This document shows positions 37,951 to 50,432 of a stretch of DNA of 64,000 bases, piece by piece. The stretch is from the NCBI RefSeq assembly GCF_000264995.1, contig NW_006767434.1, positions 2,382,004 through 2,446,003 on the forward strand, written 5' to 3'. Position numbers and translations under genes: made by a program. The notes beneath the pieces are model-generated. The model did not search any database. It was not told the origin of the DNA and saw nothing but the letters and a program-made list of their open reading frames with translations. Source of the stretch: Punctularia strigosozonata HHB-11173 SS5 (taxonomy: Eukaryota > Basidiomycota > Agaricomycetes > Corticiales > Punctulariaceae). Positions within the stretch are counted from its first letter, which is position 1, and each line of letters starts with the position of its first letter.

Positions 37951-40900
37951 TCATGCCGACTTGCGAGCGGCCATCTTCTTGAACGGCGCTAGTAAGCTAC
38001 CCTGGCGGATGCGGAACAACCAGGTGAGGCCGTAGATCGCAGCGATGTTGATCGCGCAGTAGACAATCATGAGGCCGAAGTCGCGCCAGTGGTTGGAATA
38101 GAAGATGTTGAACGTCGCCTATACGTAGCGTGTGAGATGGGCTTGATGATGATGAGTGAATGGTTTGACTGACCTCCAAGAACTCATTGGTCGTCCTGGT
38201 AGAGCAGAAGTGGCACTCGTCCGTTGCATTCGGGTTCGTAAGGTATCCTCCGGCCTTAGCGATGTAGTTCGCGAAGTAGTTCGAGCAGGTCTGACCCGAC
38301 GGAGGTATTATCACCGCGAGTTCCTTGGTGGAGCATGTGATCAACTGGTTGCCGATAGCTTGGCCGAGGACCCCTTCAATGAGGTACGTGTAAGGCGAGA
38401 CGCGGTACATCCTAGATATATGTCAGCCGAGGCTGTCGAGAGCTTGGAAAGTTCCCACCATTTCCACCAGCCCAACTGGCGGAAAGGTTGCATGACACCG
38501 TTGAAGGTTAGGACGAAGCTGAACAGGAAGGAGAACAGCACGGATGCGATTCTGGGTACAAGCAGTTGAGTAAGCAATACTTGGACGAGGACGAGAAGAG
38601 TGGAGGACGTACTCGGCGTTAGGGGACATCGCAGCAACAGCTTGTCCGATGGTGGAGTAATAGATCGGGAAAGCGATGCACATCACAAGATACGTGTAGC
38701 CGGCGCGGTCGTTATTGAACCCGACTGTCCAGTACTGAAACGCGAATCAGGATATTGCCAATGCCCTCGCGGCAAAGTTGCTTACCCAACATAAGTAGAA
38801 CAACGATGATCCAATAATGTTCCATGGAATCTCTGCGATGATCTGCGCTGTGAGCAACGCAGTCCATGAGAACATCCGGGAAGGACGCTCTCGTATTTCG
38901 AAGACTCCACGTGTCACAAGGAACGGAACCTGGCCTTGTTGCGCAAGGGGGACTGATAGAATGCAACCCTGTCATGACCTTAGTAAGTCCATCGTAAGGA
39001 CGTTCTCCCGAGAGGGTCGTACCATGTATATGGCGAAAAGCTGGTTTTGGACACCTTGCTGGGAGTTGGCCGATTGGAAAAATGTGAAACTGTACGGGAC
39101 AAATGAGAGGGCTATGCGCGCAGCCTATCGCTGTGGACATACCCGATGAACAGACCGCCCGCGATATTCAGCGCGAATTTAGATATCAAATACGTCGGAT
39201 CGCGCCAAATGTCCATGGAGGTCCGATGCAAGAGCAGAGCAACTTGGTACGGCCAGGCTGTGGCGTATTCTGAGTGACGAGCTACTTCGACGGCGGGACG
39301 ATTCCGGCCGTCGCGATGAATAACCTCGATCTCTTCTTGAGTTGCTTTGAAGTTCGGGCTACTTTGCCACACCTCGAACCAATCACGATCCGTCGTAGCC
39401 GTCGCTCCGGCGCCAATGATGTCGAGCATATACTCGGCTGGGTTCTCAACTTCCGTGATATGACGGGCTCCGTTGCCTTCGAAGTAGTCAATCATCGCTT
39501 GAGAATGGTGTCCGAGCGGTCCGAAGTAGACTGTTTGGCCTCCCTTCTTCAACAGCAGGAGGCGATCGAAACATTGGAAAAGCTCGGCAGACGGCTGATG
39601 GATGGTACAGAGAATCGCTTGGCCGCTGTCCGCAAGTTCACGGAGGAATTGCACAATTGCCCAAGCAGACTGCGAGTCCAAACCTGTAAGAGGTTAGATC
39701 TTTTTCAGGCGGGCATACAAGATTCATACCTGAGGTAGGCTCGTCCAGGAAGAGAAGTAAACGCGGCTGGGTATACAGATGAGCACTGGATAGAGCGAGA
39801 AAGTGGAGCCCAAACCTTAGCAGCCAATTCCACTCCAATCGTCGTGCGCTTGCGATGTTCGACACCCAACGATCCGACGATGGCGTCTGCCCAGGCCTCA
39901 AGACCGCACATGTGTAGGCATTTCTCCACGTACTCTGCTTTCTCTGAGCTAGGAACGCTCTGGGGCTGTCGCATATCCGCCGAGAACCGGAGAGCTTCGC
40001 GAACGGTCATGTTGGCAATATGCGTGTCCATCTGTTGCACGTAACCCGTCTGCGCCTGGAAATCCGGAGGAAGGGGCTGTCCGTTGACGAAGCGGTCTCC
40101 GCGAACGATTCCGCTGCCGACGCGCTCGGCCAAGACATTGAGTAGAGTCGTCTTGCCGGCTCCAGACTCTCCCATCAACGCAGTAAGCTTGCCAGGAGCG
40201 ACGTAACCGGAGACATCGGCCAGGAGCTGTCGCTCCCCGCCGGAGACCGGAACGTAGTAATTGAGATGCTGCCACGAGAAAACATCTGTCATAGGCGGTG
40301 CAGCGATTGCATCCTTCTTTTCGTCCAAATTCTCAGATTGACCACGAGATGCGTTCGACTTCCCCTTCTCCTCGTCGGTGGCAGCCTCGGCTTCCTGTAG
40401 TACTTGTGCGCGAGAGCCTCGCTTGAAGAGAGTGACAGCATTTTGACCCGCCAGGCTCGTGTTGAACTCGGTAGCCACGAGCAGGAAAGTGATGAAGCCG
40501 ACGCCAAAGGCAAGAACGATGCCCCAATCCTGTACACGTTTTGAGTTCCCAAGGGCGGATCAACACACATCGATGACTTACCCTCCAGAGATATTTGTGG
40601 TAATATGCATAAGAGAGACTGACGTAGCGAGAGCCCTGCACAGTGTTCTGGCCAGGTAGGGAGCCGACCGTGGCACAAGCCTGGTTATTCAGGGAGACAC
40701 CTTCGTAACCTGGTCCGGAGGGGACCAAGTTGGCGCAAGTCCCAACCAAGTCGTAGAACTCGTTGGTCATGATCGCCTCATAACCGTATCTAGTATGATA
40801 ATTTAGTGGGCCCTGAATCGGCCATAGAATTGAGCATTCTTACCGAAGGGGATTTATGTAGGTAATCCACTTCAATGCGCCGATCATTGACGGCTTGGGA

Positions 40901-43410
40901 ATGGAATAGCCTGGTTGGCTGCTCATTGGTACGCGATTCAAGCAAAGATAGTCGTTGCAGTACTCACCAGTGTACAATACCAGAGCGAGGATACTAATAC
41001 CTGCGATGGTTTGAGCCGGTGCGGGAGACTTGAACGACGCGGCCAGGAAACGGAACCTACGAATCGTCAGGAAATGATACAGGGCATAACATAGACGAAA
41101 CTCACCAAGCTTTCATCGTCACTGTCATGGTGAACACCAGGAGGTAGAAGATGAAAAACTGGCCCGCCGTGCGCTGCAAGCCAACAAGAAAATAGATGAT
41201 GATGGAGAAAAGTAACATGGTAATGAACGTGATAGGCACATCGACCACAGTGAGCGCGACCGCCTCGACGAACGGGTGGTACATGGCGGCTCGGTTGTGG
41301 CGGAAGACAATGGGACGTTGACCGAAGAGTGCGGGAATCTCGGACATGGTGCTGAGCGCTGCGAAGAGGAGGGAGAAGAAGAGTACACCACCGCGCGAGA
41401 AGTAGGCGGAGGTACTCTTCGGCAGGTTGTAGAAAACCGTTCCTGCAAAAACAGTAAGCACGCGAGAGAACGAAGAATTGCGGGGGAGCTCACCGACTAT
41501 GATGGCCTGAATGACGAATGATCTGCATGAGGAAGGTGAAGGTCAACAACATGCTCGTGCCTCCAGGGGCGCGATTCGACTCACAAAGTCATGATAGCCT
41601 GCTCCGCAATGCTTCCCTTCAGGATTTGCGTCCGGCGAACCATCAATGTCTTGATCTGCATGAAGACCGTTATCGTGTACGGCGAGGCCTTGCGCGTCCG
41701 CTTCGCATGCTCTGCACGAGCACTCGTCTTGTACGCAGCTGAGCGCTCGGGCTTGCCGGTAAACTCGGCCCGATAGGACTCAATGTCCTTCTCGTTCAAT
41801 TGGCTCAGCTCGGAGCGTTTAAACGCGGCCGCCATGTCGGTCGCCGTGAGCGGGATCGGAGTCGTTATATTCTCCTGGAGCTCACGCCCGTTCGGGTCCG
41901 TAACGGACACGAGGAAGTCGGCCGTCGTCTGACGGTTGTGAGGGCGGAAGCCCAGGTCGAGGAAGTACTGCCGTGCACGATCGGCGGGGCCAAAGTAGAC
42001 CATTTTGCCCTCGTTGATCACGCAAACTTTATCGAAGAGCTCGTACAACTGTTCGCCTGCTTGGTAGATCGAAACAATCGTTGCTAGCGAGACAAACCAT
42101 CAGCGAGACTGAACTCGGCAGTGAACATTCTGAATCTTACTCAGACGCATAGTGTCACTAGCGATGCGGAGAGCGCGAACAAACTCTAGCGCGGTACTTG
42201 CATCGAGGCCACGGGTGGAGTTGTCCCATGAACCGATCAAGCTCCGGGTGGCAAGCGCCTCACTGATGGAAACACGTTTCTTCTCACCTCCGGAGACGCC
42301 TCGAACCCTGTTGTCTCCGACAGGCGTGTTCTTCGCGTGTTTGAGGCCGAAGATGGTCTCCAGGATGTTAGTGATGGTGTCCACATATTCCTCGCGAGAC
42401 ATGCCCGCAACACGATTTCGTGGCGTCCGTGTCTTTGCTGCAAAACGCAGAGTTTCATCCACGGTGAGTGTCGGGAAATGCACGTCGTCTTCGGGGGAGT
42501 ATTGGACATCTCCCCGGTATCGACTCTCGATCTCCTCGGGCGCGAAGGAATCATAGTGCACTTCACCCTCGATGGCGTGATAGTCACCCCTTTGATTAGC
42601 AAGGGTTTTGAGAAGCGTAGTGCATCCAGAGCCTGGTCGACCGAGTACGACTGGACGCCGAGTTTAGGGGCGAAACGCGGTCGGAAAATCAGCTACTCAC
42701 GAAGCATCTCGCCTGGGCGGACCACCCCCTCAAAGCCAGACAATATATCGCGGAGAGGCGGATGCCTGGCATTCTGTATGGACTCCCATATTGTAGCGGG
42801 GTTCAACATGGAGGCGAGCGTCGGCTGGTAGCTCGCCGCCGCACCAAGCCCGATAACGCGCAAGTCCTTGAACATGACTCCAAGCTCGCGAAGCTTGACA
42901 TCCTCCTTCTGTAACCTGTAAGAAGGATCCGTCAATATGTCGAAGCGTCGGATTCAGTGCATATACTCACTTTCGTATCACTGACCGCAAGGTTTTGCCG
43001 AAATCGAACTTTTCACCGAGCAAGGTCTCATCTGAATCGGTTTCGCTCTCCGGGGAGGCCGGGCGCGCCTGCTCTTGAACGGGGTGTCCGGACGCGCGAC
43101 TCGCGACTCGCTGCGCGGCCGGAAGATCGCGCTGCTCCTGGGACATCCGCGACAACGTGCGGGCTAGCTCTCGGACGCCCTGGGGATCAAAAAAGCCGGC
43201 GTCCACATGGGACGCAGACGAGCCTCGACGCCTGGGGTGGTGGTGAGGCAGATGGGGACTCGGATGTGCATGCGCATGTTCGTGGTTGGGGTGTGCTAGA
43301 TTGTGGATGGCCTCGTGCACGATTTCGCCCAGAGCGGACGGGCCCTCCGGAATGACGGGGAGAGCCTCGTCGTGCTGGGCGTGCTCGAGCTGTTCAGCGT
43401 CTTCGGGCAT
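37951..43410 (-). CDS. Full-length PDR-type (ABCG) multidrug ABC transporter
   Basis: A multi-exon gene runs from ATG at 43410 to TGA at 37951 with the (NBD-TMD)x2 layout of Pdr5/Cdr1/Snq2. NBD1 shows the degenerate Walker A LGRPGSGCTT (Cys for Lys), signature VSGGEKKRVS and Walker B-like WDNSTRGLDAS. The first membrane half includes FFSLLFAALSTMSEIPALFG. NBD2 has the canonical Walker A MGESGAGKTTLLN, the altered signature LGVEHRKRTTIGVEL and Walker B LLLFLDEPTSG. The asymmetry of the two sites is normal for the family. The closing segment is LMIVYCAINIAAIYGLTWLF. An unusual N-terminal region has 11 His within 27 residues. The protein is a plasma-membrane efflux pump for hydrophobic compounds; substrates are unknown. 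Confidence 0.95.
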
Positions 43411-43919
43411 GCTGGACGGGGTCAAGAGCGATCAACGGGGTACGCATCTTATTATATGTTTATAGGAGTCGATATGACGATCGCTAACGCGACCCCCGGC
43501 GGACTGCGGCTCGTTCGTTTTGCCCGCCGATCGACCGGTTGTCGGTGATCGTAGATTCCCACGTAAGCCGGCTGACGCCCATTCTGGTTCCTTGCGCTCC
43601 TTCTCCCCGCGTCGTTGAACCGGTGTGTCAGCATGTTCACGTCGCTCCACCGACGGCCAAAGCGGCAACGCTTCGTTCTGGCAATGGCCGACAGATTTGC
43701 GACGGATGCATAGCGGGTAGCACCCTTTCCGACGCGCCGTGACACCGCGGACTCTTTCTTTTCACGGGAAGGTCCAATGGATGATCCCCATCCGCCAAGA
43801 CATGCGAAATCCAAGCGGGATCAGGGTCTGGACTGCACGCATCGATAGTAGTAACTTAGCGTTAGTACATACACAGACTGGCTTGATAAGCTGCACGTTT
43901 AGCAAGATAAAGGGCCCTG
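43411..43919. other. Promoter region of the PDR transporter
   Basis: This lies between the transporter start and the 3' end of the Pex24-like gene, both on the minus strand. I see no unambiguous element such as a consensus PDRE or TATA box. Confidence 0.4.
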
Positions 43920-45812
43920 CTACGTCGAACTTGAGACCGTGCCGGCGTAGTAAATCCTCCGCACCCATCGCCGACGACGCGTCATGCCCTGGCCAGCGCT
44001 GATCCACTCGTCTTTTGGGGCAGCACTCGCGTCCTGCCAGGCGTCGTTAGAATATACCCAACCATCTACAGACGCGGTACATGGGTTTTAGTCCTATTGC
44101 TGACATATTCTCGGGGCAAGACTCACATTCATCCGATCCGCACTCTATCCATGTTCCCTCGACATCCGGGCGCCAGTCCTCCGTCTCGACGAAGGTCCAC
44201 CCGGGCGCCAACGAGAACGTGAGGTTGCTACTGCAATCGCGTCAGCATGTGTACACCTCGGCCAAGAATTCACGGAAGCGCGAGAGCAAGAACAGGGCCA
44301 CTACGCCGCGCACTCATCGCGGCCCCGATATCGGCGCAGCTGAGCGCGGCAGATCCCGCGCGTAGCGAGTCGTGGCAAATACCCATGGCGCGATGGTGCG
44401 AATGCGAGCATGGAGGGCATCACAAACTCGCATCTGACGAAGACGCCACGGAACCTGATCAGGAAAGGGGCATCACAAATCCGCACCTCACTTCACCGCT
44501 TCCGTCGGGCTGCACGGCGCTCCAGCCGTCCCTGCCTCGCGTCCACGCCAGTCTCTCGCCGTGTCTCAGATTCATTTTGCTCCATGCACCTTCTCCCGCA
44601 GAGCCGGACGCGCCCCCGCCGCCCGTCGCACCGTCGGCCGCGGCTCCCACGCGCGGCGCAAACCGCTCGTTCTCGAATAGTTCCACCTCTCGCATCTCGC
44701 TCCGCCAGTGCTTGTCTTCGAGCCTGTCGTCGTCAACCGCGCGAACGAGGCGGGCATGCATGCGTCGCCGGTTGAGCTCTATAGATGGGTGCGCGAGCAG
44801 GCGGGGAAGAATGAACCCGCGGATGAGCGGGTGGGTGAGGCCAAACGGCGCAAGGCCAAGCACAAGGAACGTCGGGCGCATGGGGAGCGTATAGAGGAGG
44901 GGAAGGCTAGCCATGGCCAGCACGGACAAGCACACCAGCAGCGGTTTACTGTAGACACTCTGATGCGTCAGGTGCGGCAGCAGAGGTATCAAGTAGTCGT
45001 GTAGATCGGCGCTATATCAAATTCGGGTCAATTACTGCCGGTCTAAGGGAGGAGGTTGACGTACACGGCACCCATCAAGTTCTGAATACCTTGAATGTTA
45101 GCCTGCCAATCAACGCTGCCCTCTCCAGGTTGGGTCGTCGGTACTGGAGGCACGGTGCTCCCCGAGTTGTAAGATGCGATGTGATGGGACGGATATGTGG
45201 CGAGGAGAACACCAATAGGAAGCAGGAGAGGCAACAGCAGTACGAGCCGCGGAAAGTAACCTGCATGCTATTTTCAGACACCCGGACGCGCAATACGCAA
45301 GAGGACAACATACAAAGGAATGCGTAGGACGCCATCCAGACACTAGTGACTCTCCATCCCCTCCTCCACATCAAGATCTCCTCCATCCGGTCTTGTAGCC
45401 AGAACACCGGCCCCACTTTGGAGACAAAGCGCCGGAAGTTGACCGTGGTAATTGGGATAGACAATGGATCGCGCTGCGGGGTTCGTGAGTCAGTAGTGGT
45501 TGATCTGAAGCAGTTACAGAGCCATACCGTGGATAATAGCTGCTCCGCATGTCGCGGGTTCCGCTCTGTCCCGTTGCTCGGCAGCGACGACAACAGGATA
45601 GCGGGCAAGCTAAATGCCGCGGCAGCTGCTGGAGAGGCAGCCGATGGTACGCTGGCGGCGGCGGCGGCGGCCTTGGCGGATGAAGAGAGCTCTTCGGGGT
45701 GAGGGAGGGAGGTGACTATCCTGCGTGCGGGGTGGACGTTATCGCTAGAAGGAGTGCTGGATCGTAGAGGGGCTGCATATGGTGGTATCTCCACATAGTC
45801 CACGGTGGCCAT
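43920..45812 (-). CDS. Pex24/Pex30-type integral peroxisomal membrane protein with dysferlin motif
   Basis: The gene runs from ATG at 45812 to TAG at 43920, with five introns. The N-terminus is Ala/Ser-rich. The Pex24p domain begins at NFRRFVSKVGPVFWLQDR, then RRGWRVTSVWMASYAFLC, hydrophobic PRLVLLLPLLLPIGVLLATY, and KPLLVCLSVLAMASLPLLYT. The C-terminus carries DysF motifs: WTFVETEDWRPDVEGTWIEC and GWVYSNDAWQD, ending RRRRWVRRIYY. Yeast relatives (Pex28-Pex32) sit in the ER or peroxisome membrane and regulate peroxisome number and contact with the ER. Intron 4 (44231-44486) is 256 nt, much longer than usual here. Confidence 0.9.
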
Positions 45813-46160
45813 TGTTGTTGGTAGAGCAACCTAGAACACCAGATCCCTCTTGAGGACAGACAGTGGAGCCGCGCCCGTAGTTGTTCGTGCGGTGTGTCAA
45901 GCGGGTCAAACGACTGCGTAGGTACTGTAACTGAGCGCTCTGTAACTGGTTCCGCTGCCAATGCCAACGAAAATGTCTTCACTTGAGTCTCGTTGCAAGA
46001 AATACTGACAATGGGCCTGTGTAGCAAAGTCAGGCCTGGCAATAGTTTAAGCACGCTCGGAACGAGGGACTGGACAGGCTTCGTTGTCACGTGCGTATCC
46101 CCGTAGAGTACATGTGCAGTGTACACTGTACAGCGCCCGCACGTTGCAGAGAATATCGTC
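45813..46160. other. Divergent promoter region
   Basis: This is the shared upstream region of the Pex24-like gene (minus) and the 359-residue hypothetical gene (plus). No recognisable element was seen. Confidence 0.4.
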
Positions 46161-47314
46161 ATGAACTTCGATCAACCCGCCGACTACTACGATTATAACG
46201 TCCCGGAGCTTGTTGATGACCTAAACAACCTCATTCGCGCTCTGCATCTTCACAACATCGAAGTGCAATCTCCCGAGGAGCTCACACCGTCACTCTTATT
46301 AGGCCTTCTCGAATGTATTGTGCAAGCACGCCTTCCAATCTCACAGGATATCCGCAGAGCTCGCGACCTCGGTGCCAAAGTGCAGGCCATGAAGATCTTC
46401 CTCGGTGTGCTCGAGGACGATGTGCTCCAGCAGGACGTTGGGCTCGCGAATGTAGATCCTCGGAGGCTGGCTGAAGGCGAATGGGATGAGACTGTCTACG
46501 TAGGACAGGTTCTGTGCTGGCTTGCCAGAAGGCGAGACATTCTGCCTGCCGAGCCCGAAGAAGGGCCTGACGTGGATCCATCGACCTTGCCGCGATTGCC
46601 TTTGCCGCATCTACAGACCCTGTCTCCTTCAACTCGGTCCACGACGACGAACAGCATGAACACGGGTCTCTCCATTACCTCTTCATCGGAAGAGACGGTC
46701 ACTACCGCGGATTTACAGCCATCTGAAGGAGACGAACCCATGGACGACGAGAATCATGTACCTCCCCGCTGCATTCACGAGGTCGACGATACTCCATCCT
46801 TCTCCTTTGGGGTGCCAGCCAATGAGTCTCACTTAGGGGTCCGCGGAAGTAACGTACCAGCATACGATGCAGACGACCCTTTCGCCATCTGCGACTGCGC
46901 CACTCGAGCTTCAGCGTCGAGCGAAGGCAATCGTCCACCGATCCGTCATACAGGCTGGATAGAACGAGCAGATGAAGAATCTGAAGTGAACACATTTGAG
47001 GCGAGTTATCGGCAGGTTCGCCAAGCTACGCCGAAGAGACCCGACAGTATCACCACACCAGATGTGAGTATGCGACACTCTGTGCTCAGTTCCCCGCTCA
47101 ACTGCATCTTGGTGGATCACTGATCCGCAATGCACAGGCACGGCGCCCATCCTTACCTTCAGGTTTCACCCCGCCGCACTCGTCAACGCCGAAGAAGAAG
47201 GTCTATGATCGCATTACGGCCCGTCAGGATTTAGAGTCCCCCACGCGACGCAGGATCCAACTGCTGAACGAGCGAGCAAGGCTGTTATCGGAGCTGGCAA
47301 AGCTCTCGATCTGA
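46161..47314 (+). CDS. Hypothetical protein, N-terminal helical domain (possibly DUF5745/CH-like)
   Basis: Two exons (46161-47063, 47138-47314) encode 359 residues. The first 150 residues are helical and look folded: VPELVDDLNNLIRALHLHNI, PSLLLGLLECIVQARLPIS, AMKIFLGVLEDDVLQQDVG and ETVYVGQVLCWLARRR. This resembles a calponin-homology-like fold and may be the N-terminal domain called DUF5745, found in centrosome-related proteins; I am not sure. The middle is acidic and Ser/Thr-rich, with DDENHVPPRC and a phospho-site-like PSFSFG. The C-terminus has a short charged coiled-coil (RRRIQLLNERARLLSELAKL). A microtubule-organising-centre role would fit but is speculative. Confidence 0.75.
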
Positions 47315-47935
47315 GCTATTGGATTTCGCTGCCGACGTCTCCTCATGTATATCGCTGAAGCCCCTCGCCCGTGACCATCTCGAACCCGACACATCGGAGA
47401 TCTCCAAAATGAAACCTCGAGAACAGCTTTCACCTGGAACCATGTCCATGCGTCGGTCCTTGCGGCTGCTTGTAGGGTTCCGATCAGAGGAGGTACTTGC
47501 AGATACGCGGGACGTCCCGCCGGAGCCGGGTATATCAAAAGCAAGTCACATCTCTGTATTATCGCTAACAGTGATGTCGCCAGGGAAAGGAATGCAATCC
47601 TCAGCTGCCTTTCCCTTGGGCTGATAATCTAGTCAAGAAGGGAGAAGATGTGGTGATTCTCCATGTTCCGGCCTTTGGCGCTTTCATGGGTCAAACTTGT
47701 CTTTCCGAGCTTGACCCTGCCTTCAAGTTGAAAATATCACCATGTTGTAGTCTACTGCGCCGGTTCCGCCGTAGCTTAGGACTACTAACTGTGCACAAGA
47801 TAAAGCATGATGATTCGAGGCGCATCAAATTACCAAAGAGACACACGCATGTAGTAGAAGTGAATCTTGTTTCCCTCCAAGTTTAAACGGGCGAGGAGCC
47901 CGGGTTAGTGAACCAACTCTGAACGCCTGTGGCAG
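47315..47935. other. Convergent intergenic region
   Basis: This lies between the 3' ends of the hypothetical gene (plus) and the glycosyltransferase gene (minus). Short open frames have no motif. Confidence 0.45.
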
Positions 47936-49299
47936 TCAGAATTCTTCCACCCATATTTCGTCCAGGAAGCGCACGTCGTCGATCGTTTGAACATCCATCT
48001 TCGCTGAGCCATCGCCTCTGTTAAGCCATATCCACCTACGGTCATTGGTCAGACAGCGAGGTGGAACAGCCAAGGATAGTACAGACTTACATTTCACTAC
48101 GTATGTCACGTAAGGTCCCCATGTAGTCTCGAACACACCCGATCCTTCATCCCAAGAATTGTCACCGTGGTCACCACAATTACTGACATGGCATTCTCAG
48201 AGGTTACAAATACGTCGGAAAATGACAAAGATACTCACAAGTGGATAATGCCAGGTACGAGTGGTCCATCTTTCCTGCGGTTCTCCGCATATCCACTCAC
48301 CCCCAAAGATAAATCAAACGCTTCCGATTCCGTTGCGACATCCGATAGTTTCCCAGGATCCACGCCGTGTATATCATCGCAATAGGAGATATCCCAATTG
48401 GCGAAGACGCACGAACTGGTCGCGTCGATACGTGTAGAGCAGCGCGTATACACCCTGGTCTGCGAAGTCGATGTCTTTCGGGTTCCAACCTACTACTATT
48501 GGTCCGATTGGCAGCCTGGCCGTCGTACACCAAAGCAACCACGCCTTCCTCTGTTGGCGAGCCTAAATGGCTCGGATGTCAGGGCGGCGGGTGCAAGAGA
48601 GAGCAAGAGAGTGGAAGGCATCAATGGCGCCTCGCGCCACCGCATGAGGGCCAGGTTGAGACGAATTACACAGGAGCAGACACTACCTGCGTGACTTGCT
48701 TCTTCCTTTGCAGTGACAGCTGCGATGGTGTTGGGTGTAAATTGCTCGAACTCGCGCCAGAGCGCCACTGGGTCATCTGCAATGTAACCTGATCAGGAAC
48801 GAATGTTCGATGGGTGCCAACGCGCTTACAAGTGAACAAAGAATCAGTATCAATATAGATAGCTTTCTCTACAAGGATGATTTCGTGTAAAAACGGCTTG
48901 ACCAGTTGGTACTTATTCACCGCGTCCTTCGCTGACACTCTGACCAGATATTCACCTCGCTTGTTCCACTCCACGGACCTTCCCTACGATACGCAACGCA
49001 AGGGAGGTGATTTCCAAGACTTCCTGCGATGGATGCACCAACGGCGGGTCGGATGTTGCTACACTCACTGGCGCCCCTGTCGGCTCCCCTCTCGCATCGA
49101 GCGCCAGACCACATTCAAACCTGGTCTCGCCTGTTGCAAGAACCGTTATCTCTTGATTGAACATCAGTCCTTTCAAGCCGGGAGACGATGCCCCCCTGTC
49201 GCTTTGCGGTGGATATCCTACACTTGCCTTGGACCACCGTTGGACCGCGACCACGGACGCACCCTTCCTCCCTCCGATGAAGACATCCAACGAAGACAT
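47936..49299 (-). CDS. Putative GT-A fold (GT8-like) glycosyltransferase; N-terminus uncertain
   Basis: This minus-strand multi-exon gene ends at TGA 47936. The catalytic region reads KYQLVKPFLHEIILVEKAIY then IDTDSLF, with the D-x-D metal motif, ADDPVALWREFEQFTPNTI, CSCVIRLNLALMRWREAP, a later DISYCDDIHG segment and the end RFLDEIWVEEF. This order fits fungal GT8/LARGE-like enzymes that transfer a sugar from a nucleotide-sugar. The start is uncertain: the ATG at 49299 lies inside a duplicated block whose edge is near 49198, while the ATG at 49164 lies just outside it. No signal anchor is visible, which is unusual for a Golgi enzyme and suggests that the 5' end is altered or missed. Several introns are inferred. 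Confidence 0.65.
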
Positions 49300-49626
49300 T
49301 CAAGTCACATTATATCCTCCCATTAGCTTCACTTCATTCCACGACCATTGCACTTCTGTGACCCCTTGTCGCCTCCGCCCCGCCAAACCCGCTCCATCTA
49401 CATCGGTCACGTGACGCATCTTCCCCGCGTCTACCTGTCTGCTCAGCCTTGCGCGTTGAGCTCTCCCTTAGACTTCCACCTTGTGCGCGAGGCTTGCTAC
49501 GTTGAATGCTCCGCCTTGAGCGAGCCAGGACCACGCCCACCCGCTCTGCACCTCGCAAGCGTGACTCGGTCTGCTCCGCATCCCGCGTTGAGCCTTGTCG
49601 CATTGGCCCCGCTTCGCCTTCCAATT

Positions 49627-49982
49627 GGGCTCTCCCTGACCCCGCCTCTCGGCCTGTTGCGAGATCGCGCCGGCGATGGCATCCCCTGCTACGCCTCCGG
49701 GAGCATGTTCCGTCTGGGCTCTCCCTGACCCCGCTTCTCGGCCTGTTGCGAGATCGCGCCGGCGATGGCATCCCTCGCTCCGCCTCCGGGAGCCTGTTCC
49801 GTCTGGGCTCTCCCTGACCCCGCCTCTCGGCCTGTTGCGAGATCGCGCCGGCGATGGCATCCCCTGCTCCGCCTCCGGGAGCTTGTTCCGTCTGGGCTCT
49901 CCCTGACCCCGCTTCTCGGCCTGTTGCGAGACCGCGCTGGTGATGGCATCCCCTGCCTCGCTTCTGAAAGCCAATGATTGAC
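49627..49982. repeat. 89-bp GC-rich minisatellite, four units
   Basis: Units start at 49627, 49716, 49805 and 49894, each beginning gggctctccctgaccccgc, exactly 89 bp apart. The last unit diverges near its end. Because 89 is not a multiple of three, the array yields long Arg/Gly-rich shadow frames on both strands. Confidence 0.95.
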
Positions 49983-50310
49983 ATATACCTATGTTGCTCA
50001 GTCTATCGAGGATGCTTTTCCCCAACCGCTTTTTTCCCACTGGGTTTTAGTGGTTGGGTTTTTAGTGCGCCGACATGGATCGACTACAGCGCAGGTAGGG
50101 GCCTGAAGAGGTCAGGACTCTGGGGTAGGACAGACCTGGAGTAGGGCATACAGTACGATACACATTCATGTAATTATGCACACTCTGGTCGAAGCGGTGT
50201 GTTGGCTCATAGAGCGGACGGGAACCGTGTAGACCAGGGTGTCCCGGCTCGCCACTAGTGCGAGGCCCTGGGGCCCGGCTGTTCCGGTATTGGGACCGCG
50301 CCGGTTAATA

Positions 50311-50327
50311 CTACCTACCTACCTACC
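50311..50327 (+). repeat. ctac tetranucleotide microsatellite (copy A)
   Basis: Four perfect ctac units plus one base. The same tract occurs at 51726-51742 in copy B. Confidence 0.9.
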
Positions 50328-50432
50328 AGCTGCCTACGCCACTTCGGCGCACGCGCTCGAACGCGTACTCTTCGTCGACGACGTAAAGTCTGACAATTAT
50401 ATCCCGCACCGGTCTATCGACGAGGACCAGCG

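Larger units (their letters stand above)
49198..50432. repeat. Copy A of a large direct duplication
   Basis: The sequence from gtcgctttgcggtgga (49198) to gaggaccagcg (50432) is repeated almost base for base at 50692-51847. The offset is 1494 at the left end and 1415 at the right end, because copy A holds one more 89-bp minisatellite unit and copy B has a small insertion near 50880. The block contains the presumed 5' end of the glycosyltransferase gene, the minisatellite, and a ctac microsatellite. It abuts the N run. Confidence 0.9.

Noticed and set aside
42600-42660. Missing Walker A lysine in the first NBD of the PDR transporter
   Set aside because: A Cys at this place (GRPGSGCTT) is the normal degenerate site of PDR transporters, not damage.
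27098-43410. A secondary-metabolite cluster made of the NRPS-like gene, RTA1 and the PDR transporter
   Set aside because: No tailoring enzymes, transcription factor or shared regulation are visible between them, and SLATT and other unrelated genes intervene.
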